Positions 7,774-12,964 of a stretch of DNA of 12,964 nt are shown here, one piece after another. Each line of letters begins with the position of its first letter. The first letter of the stretch is position 1. Source of the stretch: an uncultured Rhodospirillaceae bacterium (GTDB taxonomy: Bacteria; Pseudomonadota; Alphaproteobacteria; MPNO01); NCBI GenBank assembly GCA_937916005.1, contig CALGIA010000481.1, forward strand, positions 1-12,964. The letters run 5' to 3'. Below the pieces are notes generated by a model. That model had not been told where the DNA came from, did not search any database, and worked only from the letters and a program-made list of their open reading frames with translations. The position numbers and the translations under genes are program-made.

Positions 7774-7789
7774 TGCCCCGGGCGGGGCA
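7774..7789. repeat. GC-rich inverted repeat (6-bp arms, 4-base loop) in the cbiX-cobD gap
   Basis: TGCCCC and GGGGCA flank the loop GGGC. A second, overlapping pairing exists between TTGCC (7773-7777) and GGCAA (7794-7798). There is no T-run after the stem in either direction, so it is not a standard intrinsic terminator. It could be an operator, a transcript hairpin, or chance in GC-rich DNA. Confidence 0.5.
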
Positions 7790-7825
7790 GTTCGGCAATC
7801 ATGGCGACTTAACATAGCGATTGGC

Positions 7826-8830
7826 ATGTTAGAACCAGTTTTTCCAATTTTGACATTCGATGGGTGGCGTCTGGGCATTCAGGCGGTTTTCCTGGCCTTC
7901 GCGCTGGATCTGCTGTTCGGCGACCCGAAATTTGTCTATGCGCGCATATCCCATCCCGTTGTCTGGATCGGCGGCCTGATTTCCGTCCTTGAGGCCCGGT
8001 TGCGCCCAAGACGATTTGCCGGCCATGGCCAAACCCTGCAAATCGGTCTGGGCGCGGTCCTGGTGGTGATCACCGTCGGGATCAGCGCAGGCGCCGGCGG
8101 CGTGATCGCCTGGCTCTGCGCCAAGACTGAATATGGCTGGATCATCACCGGCATTGTCGGGTCCGTATTTATTGCGGGCCGCAGCCTGCATGACCATGTG
8201 GGTGATGTGGGACGGGGCCTGTCCCGGTCGCTCGACGACGGGCGCAGTGCGGTCAGCCATATCGTGGGGCGTGACCCGGCCGGTCTGGATGAGGCCGGCG
8301 TATCGCGCGCCGCGCTGGAATCCCTGGCCGAGAATTTTTCCGACGGGGTTGTCGCACCCCTGTTCTGGTTCGTGCTGGGCGGCTTGCCGGGGCTGCTGGC
8401 CTACAAGGCGGTCAATACGCTGGACAGCATGATCGGCCACCGCGATGCGCGCTATCTCTATTTCGGCCGCTTTGCCGCGCGCCTCGACGATGTGGCGAAC
8501 TGGCCGGCGGCCCGGCTTGCTGGAATCCTGCTGTGCATCGGCGCGTTGTTTAGTCCGGGGGCGAGAATCTCCGGTGCCTGGCGCGTGATGTGGCGCGATG
8601 CGGGCAAACATGGCTCGCCCAATGCGGGCTGGCCCGAAGCCGCCCTGGCGGGAGCGCTGGGTCTGGCGCTGGCCGGACCCCGACTCTATGACGGCGCGGT
8701 CACCGATGGCGCCTGGATGGGCGACGGGCGGCCGCAAGCCAATGCAGCCGATATCACGCGCGGATGTATCCTGTTTCGCTGGAGCTGCGGGGCAATCGGG
8801 CTGGGCCTGTTGATTTCCGTGTCGGTGTAG
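7826..8830 (+). CDS. cobD: Adenosylcobinamide-phosphate synthase CobD (CbiB), inner-membrane protein
   Basis: Joins adenosylcobyric acid to the aminopropanol (phosphate) arm to give adenosylcobinamide (phosphate), at the inner membrane. The 334-residue protein has hydrophobic segments around residues 16-32, 72-98, 105-118, 174-193, 229-243 and 317-334. Family motifs are the LLFGDPKF block near the N terminus (29-36), AGRSLHDHV (117-125), SRAALESLAENFSDGVVAP (160-178), KAVNTLDSMIGHRDARY (194-210), AARLDDVANW (217-226) and SPNAGWPEAALAGALG (264-279). I chose the ATG at 7826 because the family begins shortly before the first membrane segment; the open frame continues upstream to 7337, but that part is antisense to cbiX. 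No clear Shine-Dalgarno precedes the ATG, so the start is less certain than the identity. It runs divergent from cbiX and its stop is one base from the opposing cobQ stop. In Salmonella naming, cobD is a different gene (the decarboxylase). Confidence 0.93.
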   Translation: MLEPVFPILTFDGWRLGIQAVFLAFALDLLFGDPKFVYARISHPVVWIGGLISVLEARLRPRRFAGHGQTLQIGLGAVLVVITVGISAGAGGVIAWLCAKTEYGWIITGIVGSVFIAGRSLHDHVGDVGRGLSRSLDDGRSAVSHIVGRDPAGLDEAGVSRAALESLAENFSDGVVAPLFWFVLGGLPGLLAYKAVNTLDSMIGHRDARYLYFGRFAARLDDVANWPAARLAGILLCIGALFSPGARISGAWRVMWRDAGKHGSPNAGWPEAALAGALGLALAGPRLYDGAVTDGAWMGDGRPQANAADITRGCILFRWSCGAIGLGLLISVSV

Positions 8831-8831
8831 C

Positions 8832-10295
8832 TCAGACCTCATCGGCGATCTCCAGCATGCGATCCAGGTCGAGATGAGCTTCCAGATGGCCGGCCAGCCC
8901 GTCCAGGGTTTGATCGACCAGCGCATCATAATTCACGCCGGAATTGGCGCGCTCCCGCAGCCCGGACAGAAAGCCATGGCGAAACCCGTCGGCGCGAAAC
9001 AACCCATGCAGATAGCAGCCTTCGACCCGGCCATCGGCGCTGCGCGCACCGTCTGCCGCGCCCTCAATGGTCAGAAAGGGCCGCGCCCGGTCGGGGCCGT
9101 CGCTGTCGCCCAGATGGATTTCATAGCCGCGCACATCCTCGCCGCTGTCCACATGAAGGCCGGTGCGTTCCCCCAGATGTTTTTCCGTCGAGAGCACCGT
9201 ATGGATGTCGAGCAGCCCCAACCCCATGGCCTCACGCACCGGGCCTTCCACGCCATGGGGGTCGCTGATGGATTTGCCGAGCATCTGATATCCGCCGCAC
9301 AGACCCAGAACGCGCCCGCCCCGGCGATGATGGGCCAGTATGTCGATATCCCAGCCCTGTTGCCGCAGGAAAGCCATGTCGGCAATGGTGGCCTTGGTCC
9401 CCGGCAGCAGGATCAAATCCGCATCGCCGGGGATGGTCTCGCCGGGTGCGATGACCCGCACCGAAACATCCGGCTCGCCGTTGAGGGGGTCGAGATCGTC
9501 GAAATTTGCGATGCGGGACAGTTTCGGCACGGCGATCCTGATGGCGCCGCCCGTGCCGCGAACAGGTTTATCGAGCGCCACGGCGTCTTCCGCCGGCAAA
9601 TGTCCGGCAGCGGCGAAATAGGGAATGACGCCCAGGCTGGACCAACCCGTACGGGCGGTAATTTCGCTTAATCCGCCATCGAACAGGCTGATATCGCCGC
9701 GGAATTTATTGATGACATAGGCTTTGACGCGGGCCCGGGACTCCGGGCCGATCACCGCATGGGTGCCGACCAGCGCCGCGATGACGCCGCCCCGGTCGAT
9801 ATCGGCCACCAGGACCACCGGCACATGGGCGGCGGCGGCAAACCCCATATTGGCGATATCCTGGCCCGGCAGATTGATCTCCGCCGGGCTGCCCGCCCCT
9901 TCCACAAGGACCAGATCGGCGTCCGTCGCGTTGACGGCAAAGCTGTCCAGCACATCCCGCAACAGCCCCGCCTTCATATGCTGATAATCGCGGGCGGTTG
10001 CGTTGCAGCGCACCTGGCCGCGCACGATCACCTGCGCGCCGATGTCGGATTGGGGCTTCAGCAATATGGGATTCATATGCACGCTGGCCGGAACCCGGGC
10101 GGCCAGGGCCTGCAAATGCTGGGCCCTGCCGATCTCGCCGCCATCCGCCGCGATGGCCGCGTTGTTGGACATGTTCTGCGGCTTGAACGGCCGCACTTTC
10201 ATGCCGCGATTGGCGAAAGCGCGCGCCAGACCGGAGACGATGAGCGATTTACCCACGTCCGATCCGGTGCCCTGAAACATCAACGCCTTCGCCAT
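8832..10295 (-). CDS. cobQ: Cobyric acid synthase CobQ (CbiP)
   Basis: Amidates side chains b, d, e and g of adenosylcobyrinic acid a,c-diamide in four ATP- and glutamine-dependent steps, giving adenosylcobyric acid. The 487-residue protein has the two expected domains. The N-terminal dethiobiotin-synthetase-like ATPase has QGTGSDVGKSLIVSGLARA (8-26), KPQNMSNNAA (38-47), LVLVEGAGSPAEINL (128-142) and VADIDRGGVIAAL (163-175). The C-terminal class I glutaminase has VLGLCGGYQMLG (329-340) with the nucleophile Cys333, GYEIHLG (390-396) and GCYLHGLF (426-433) with the conserved His430. It is the last gene of the cobN-cobO-cobQ operon, three bases after the cobO stop; the ribosome site is weak, suggesting coupling. 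Its product feeds CobD, which is encoded convergently with a one-base gap. Confidence 0.96.
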   Translation of the reverse strand: MAKALMFQGTGSDVGKSLIVSGLARAFANRGMKVRPFKPQNMSNNAAIAADGGEIGRAQHLQALAARVPASVHMNPILLKPQSDIGAQVIVRGQVRCNATARDYQHMKAGLLRDVLDSFAVNATDADLVLVEGAGSPAEINLPGQDIANMGFAAAAHVPVVLVADIDRGGVIAALVGTHAVIGPESRARVKAYVINKFRGDISLFDGGLSEITARTGWSSLGVIPYFAAAGHLPAEDAVALDKPVRGTGGAIRIAVPKLSRIANFDDLDPLNGEPDVSVRVIAPGETIPGDADLILLPGTKATIADMAFLRQQGWDIDILAHHRRGGRVLGLCGGYQMLGKSISDPHGVEGPVREAMGLGLLDIHTVLSTEKHLGERTGLHVDSGEDVRGYEIHLGDSDGPDRARPFLTIEGAADGARSADGRVEGCYLHGLFRADGFRHGFLSGLRERANSGVNYDALVDQTLDGLAGHLEAHLDLDRMLEIADEV

Positions 10296-10298
10296 GAC

Positions 10299-10937
10299 CT
10301 AGAACTCAATGCCTTTCTGAGCCTTCACGCCCGACCGGAAAGGATGCTTGATCTGGGCCATTTCCGTGACCAGATCGGCGATCTCGATCAGCTCGTCCTT
10401 GGCGTTGCGCCCGGTGACGATGACATGCAGATCGTCGGGCTTGTCGCGCAGGGTGTCGATTATTTCATCCAGCGGCAGATTGTCGTAGCGCAGCACGATG
10501 TTCAGCTCATCCAGCAGGATCATGCCGAATTTCGGGTTCGGTCCCCGGGAGTCCTCGATCATCTGCTTCGATTTCTCCCAGGCCTTGCGGGCGGCGGCGA
10601 TGTCGCGGCCCTTGTCCTGGGTGTCCCAGCTGAACCCCTCGCCCATGGCGTGGATTTCGATCTGATCGGGGAAATGTTCCAGGATGGATCGTTCGCCGGT
10701 GTCCCACTTGCCCTTCACGAACTGGATCACGCCGACCCGCATGCCGTTGCCCATGGCGCGCATCACCAACCCGAAAGCGGCGGTGGATTTCCCCTTCCCC
10801 TTGCCCGTATGGACAATCAGGAGACCCTTTTCGATGGTCTTGGTGGCCAGGATTTTTTCCCTGGCCTGCTTTTTCTTGGCGGCCTTTTCATTGGCGCGGG
10901 CATGGTCGTCCCGTGGCGCATCATCCTGCTCACTCAT
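10299..10937 (-). CDS. cobO: Cob(I)yrinic acid a,c-diamide adenosyltransferase CobO (BtuR/CobA type)
   Basis: Transfers the adenosyl group of ATP to the reduced cobalt of the corrinoid, forming the carbon-cobalt bond. The 212-residue protein begins with a charged, Lys-rich segment (about 10-35), then shows the P-loop VHTGKGKGKSTAAFGLVMRA (42-61), IQFVKGKWDTGE (71-82), MILLDELNIVLRY (139-151), VIVTGRNAKDELIEIADLV (172-190) and the terminal family signature KHPFRSGVKAQKGIEF (197-212). I chose the ATG at 10937 because AGGAG lies seven bases before it and it overlaps the cobN stop in the ATGA pattern; the frame runs 28 residues further upstream, but those residues are antisense to nothing recognisable and lie within cobN. 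CobN upstream makes the cobalt corrinoid, CobQ downstream uses the adenosylated product, so the gene order matches the pathway. Confidence 0.95.
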   Translation of the reverse strand: MSEQDDAPRDDHARANEKAAKKKQAREKILATKTIEKGLLIVHTGKGKGKSTAAFGLVMRAMGNGMRVGVIQFVKGKWDTGERSILEHFPDQIEIHAMGEGFSWDTQDKGRDIAAARKAWEKSKQMIEDSRGPNPKFGMILLDELNIVLRYDNLPLDEIIDTLRDKPDDLHVIVTGRNAKDELIEIADLVTEMAQIKHPFRSGVKAQKGIEF

Positions 10938-12964
10938 CCCACATCTCCTGCATGTCCGGTTTGGCTTGTCTCGATCAGGCCGCGCAATGACCCGGCGGCG
11001 GAATTGGATTTGCTCTGCCACAGGCCGCGCTCAAGGGCTTCCTGCATGCGCTCGGCCATCTCCTTCAGCGCCGCCGGATTATTGGCGCGCAGAAATTCCA
11101 ATATGTCCGGGTCGTTCAAATAGGCCTCGAAGACCGCGTCGAAATGATGATCGGCCACGACCCGCGCCGTGGCGGCGAAGGCGAACAGATAATCCACCGT
11201 CGCCGCCATCTCGAACGCGCCCTTATAGCCGTGGCGCATCACGCCGGCGATCCATTTGGGGTTGACCACCCGGGCGCGGACCACCCGTCCGATTTCGTCT
11301 TCCAGGGTGCGGATTCTGGGCGCGAAGGGCCGGCTGTGATCATTGTGATAGACCGCCGGCTGCCGCCCGGAATAATGGCGCACCGCCGCCGTCATGCCGC
11401 CTTCGAACTGGTAGTAATCATCGGAATCCAGCAGATCATGTTCCCGGTTGTCCTGATTCTGCACCACCGCCTGGGTAGTCGACAGCAGGGACTGGAACTG
11501 GCCATGGGCGGGGCGTCCCGCCTGTTTGCCGCCATAGGTATACCCGCCCCAGGCGAGATAGGCGCGGGCCAGATCATCGTCGTCGCGCCAGCCTTTTTCG
11601 TCGATCAGCGCCTGCAGACCGGCGCCATATGCGCCCGGCATGGACCCGAACACCCGGGCCCCGGCCAGATGATCCGCATCAATCGCATCATGGCCCGCCT
11701 GGCGCAGCCGCGCGGATTCTTCGCGGACCCGGGCGGCCAAGGGATTATCCCGCTCATTTTCATCCAGGGCGGCGACCGCGCGGGAGGCGCTGTCGAACAG
11801 ATCGATCTGGGTCGGAAAGGCGTCGCGGAAAAAGCCTGAAATCCGGAAGGTCACATCGACCCGCGGCCGGTCCAGCATATGAACCGGAAGAATGTCGAAC
11901 CCGATCACCCGCCGCGACGCGGGCTCCCATTTCGGCTGCACCCCGATCAACGCCATGGCCTGGGCGATATCGTCGCCGCCGGTGCGCATGTTCGCCGTTC
12001 CCCAGGCGCTGATCGCCATATGTTTGGGCCATTCGCCATGGGTTTGGCGGTATTCATCCAGCAGCAGCCCGGCGGATTTCCAGCCCAATTGCCAGGCGGC
12101 GGGAGTGGGCACGGTGCGGCTGTCCACGGAATAGAAATTGCGCCCCGTGGGCAGCACGTCGAGACGCCCGCGGGTCGGCGCGCCGGACGGGCCGGGCTCG
12201 ATGAACCTGCCGTCCAGCCCCGTGATCAGGGCGGCGATTTCCGCCGCGCCGCAGGCATCCACGGCGGGCGCGATCTCGCTCTCGATGGCGTCGAGCACGG
12301 CCCGGGTCGCAATCCATGCCGGATTTACAAGGGTCTCGCCATCAACCAGGCGGGACGCCATTTCCTCCAACCGCTCAACCGTGTCGCCGTGATTGCGCCA
12401 TGTCACAGGGGCCAGAATTTCCTGCAAGGCCTGCGGCTTGGCCCCGGTCCACGGATCTCCCAGACGGCAATCCAGCGGATCGAAGCCATCGCCGGTCAGT
12501 CCGAAATCCGTAGCCAGGGCGCGGATCAGCGAATTGTTGCGCGCATCGCCGGAATCAGGAGCATGACGCGGCAGACGCGCAAGCGCGACCAGCAGATCCC
12601 GGCGCAACCGGCCTTGCGGCGTCTCGCCCAGAACATGCAGCCCGTCGCGGATCTGCATTTCCTTCAGGTCGCACAGGTAATTATCCAGCTTGGCCAGCGC
12701 GGCGGCTTCGTCATCCCCATCATCGATGCCCGCGTCCTTGTCCAGCCCGATATCGCGGGTCAATTCCAGAATCTGGACGCGCAACAGATCCAGACGGCGC
12801 GGATCAAGCCCGACCGCCTCATAGAATTCATCGACCAGCAATTCCAGCTCCGCCAGCGGCCCGTAGCTTTCCGCCCGGGTCAGGGGAGGAGTCAGGTGAT
12901 CGACGATGACGGCCTGGGCGCGCCGCTTGGCCTGGGTGCCCTCCCCCGGATCATTGACGATGAA
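10934..12964 (-). CDS. cobN: Cobaltochelatase large subunit CobN, C-terminal part (5' end outside window)
   Basis: Large subunit of the ATP-dependent CobN-CobS-CobT chelatase, which inserts cobalt into hydrogenobyrinic acid a,c-diamide late in the oxygen-dependent route; related to the magnesium chelatase H subunit. The frame is open to the right edge, and its first visible residues, FIVNDPGEGTQAKRRAQA, followed by TPPLTRAESYGPL, match the middle of CobN. Later blocks include YSVDSRTVPTPAAW, AISAWGTANMRTGGDDIAQA, VTFRISGFFRDAFP, WGGYTYGGKQAGRPAHGQF, and near the end HGYKGAFEMAATVDYLFAFA. About 676 residues are visible out of the usual 1,250 or so, so slightly less than half is missing. A TTG at 12841 is not a start, because clear CobN sequence continues upstream of it. 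The frame has no break. First visible gene of the cobN-cobO-cobQ operon. CobS and CobT are not in the window. Confidence 0.95.
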   Translation of the reverse strand, partial: FIVNDPGEGTQAKRRAQAVIVDHLTPPLTRAESYGPLAELELLVDEFYEAVGLDPRRLDLLRVQILELTRDIGLDKDAGIDDGDDEAAALAKLDNYLCDLKEMQIRDGLHVLGETPQGRLRRDLLVALARLPRHAPDSGDARNNSLIRALATDFGLTGDGFDPLDCRLGDPWTGAKPQALQEILAPVTWRNHGDTVERLEEMASRLVDGETLVNPAWIATRAVLDAIESEIAPAVDACGAAEIAALITGLDGRFIEPGPSGAPTRGRLDVLPTGRNFYSVDSRTVPTPAAWQLGWKSAGLLLDEYRQTHGEWPKHMAISAWGTANMRTGGDDIAQAMALIGVQPKWEPASRRVIGFDILPVHMLDRPRVDVTFRISGFFRDAFPTQIDLFDSASRAVAALDENERDNPLAARVREESARLRQAGHDAIDADHLAGARVFGSMPGAYGAGLQALIDEKGWRDDDDLARAYLAWGGYTYGGKQAGRPAHGQFQSLLSTTQAVVQNQDNREHDLLDSDDYYQFEGGMTAAVRHYSGRQPAVYHNDHSRPFAPRIRTLEDEIGRVVRARVVNPKWIAGVMRHGYKGAFEMAATVDYLFAFAATARVVADHHFDAVFEAYLNDPDILEFLRANNPAALKEMAERMQEALERGLWQSKSNSAAGSLRGLIETSQTGHAGDVG
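10945..10949 (-). promoter_or_regulatory. Ribosome binding site of cobO
   Basis: AGGAG on the minus strand, seven bases before the ATG at 10937 and inside the end of cobN. It fixes the cobO start at the site that overlaps the cobN stop, in preference to the longer open frame. Confidence 0.7.

Larger units (their letters stand above)
7721..7825. promoter_or_regulatory. Divergent intergenic region between cbiX and cobD, probable promoters in both directions
   Basis: These 105 bases are the only sizeable non-coding gap in the window, so they most likely carry the promoter for the six-gene cbiX-cobM operon and the one for cobD. Strong sigma-70 boxes are not evident. A possible minus-10-like TAACAT (7810-7815) on the plus strand lies just ahead of cobD and would leave almost no leader; I see no convincing minus-35 partner. 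I found no B12-box-like sequence in either orientation, and the gap is too short for a complete cobalamin riboswitch plus promoter. A GC-rich inverted repeat sits inside it. Promoter position is an inference from layout. Confidence 0.5.

Noticed and set aside
7774..7789. Intrinsic terminator
   Set aside because: The stem is GC-rich, but no T-run follows it in either orientation and it lies between divergent genes, where a terminator is not expected.
7721..7798. 26-residue N-terminal extension of cbiX
   Set aside because: The chelatase homology begins at the ATG at 7720, which has a GAGG ribosome site; the extra residues look like translated intergenic DNA.
7337..7825. 163-residue N-terminal extension of cobD
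   Set aside because: The extension is antisense to cbiX and does not resemble CobD, which starts near the first membrane segment at 7826.
7721..7825. Cobalamin riboswitch
   Set aside because: No B12-box-like sequence was found on either strand and the region is shorter than a typical cobalamin aptamer with its promoter.
7829..8929. Minus-strand open frame of 366 codons opposite cobD
   Set aside because: Antisense to CobD, whose family motifs are plain on the plus strand; no recognisable protein features.
9759..11123. Plus-strand open frame of 454 codons opposite cobQ and cobO
   Set aside because: Antisense shadow of two conserved genes; composition is Gly/His/Gln/Arg-rich without domain signatures.
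12839..12841. TTG as a start codon of cobN
   Set aside because: Clear CobN sequence continues in frame upstream to the window edge, so this codon is an internal leucine.

Overview
The window is a GC-rich, almost wall-to-wall coding segment of a cobalamin (vitamin B12) biosynthesis cluster. The protein families, the two-gene fusions (CbiG-CobJ, and CbiE-CbiT as CobL) and the use of CobN and CobK point to an alphaproteobacterium, perhaps of the Rhodospirillales type. That placement is an inference from family resemblance, not from a marker gene. Eleven protein genes are visible, nine complete and two cut by the window edges. I see no mobile elements, tRNA or rRNA genes, CRISPR arrays or riboswitches.

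Layout: a plus-strand pair, cbiD (5' end missing) and cobK (1-1589), converges on a six-gene minus-strand operon that reads cbiX, cobH, cobL, cobI, cbiG-cobJ, cobM from 7720 down to 1571. Five of these genes are linked by 4-base start/stop overlaps; cbiX and cobH are 7 bases apart. cobD (7826-8830) runs on the plus strand, divergent from cbiX across the only real intergenic gap (7721-7825). A second minus-strand operon, cobN (5' end missing), cobO, cobQ (12964 down to 8832), converges on cobD with one base between the stop codons.

Together the genes cover most of corrin-ring synthesis. CbiX is a cobalt chelatase for sirohydrochlorin, CobI methylates C20, CobJ contracts the ring and methylates C17, CobM methylates C11, CbiG opens the lactone and releases the two-carbon fragment, CbiD methylates C1, CobK reduces, CobL methylates C5 and C15 and decarboxylates, and CobH moves the C11 methyl to C12. 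After the ring is made, CobN inserts cobalt, CobO adenosylates, CobQ amidates and CobD attaches the aminopropanol arm. Not in the window are CobA, CobB, CobS/CobT, the lower-ligand genes, CobG and CobF.

The most interesting point is that the cluster mixes the two textbook routes. CbiX, CbiG and CbiD belong to the oxygen-independent, early-cobalt route. CobN belongs to the oxygen-dependent, late-cobalt route. The two oxygen-route enzymes that CbiG and CbiD would replace (CobG, CobF) are absent from this window. The other notable features are the full-length CbiG fused to CobJ and the CbiX with both an MXCXXC cysteine motif and a very histidine-rich tail.
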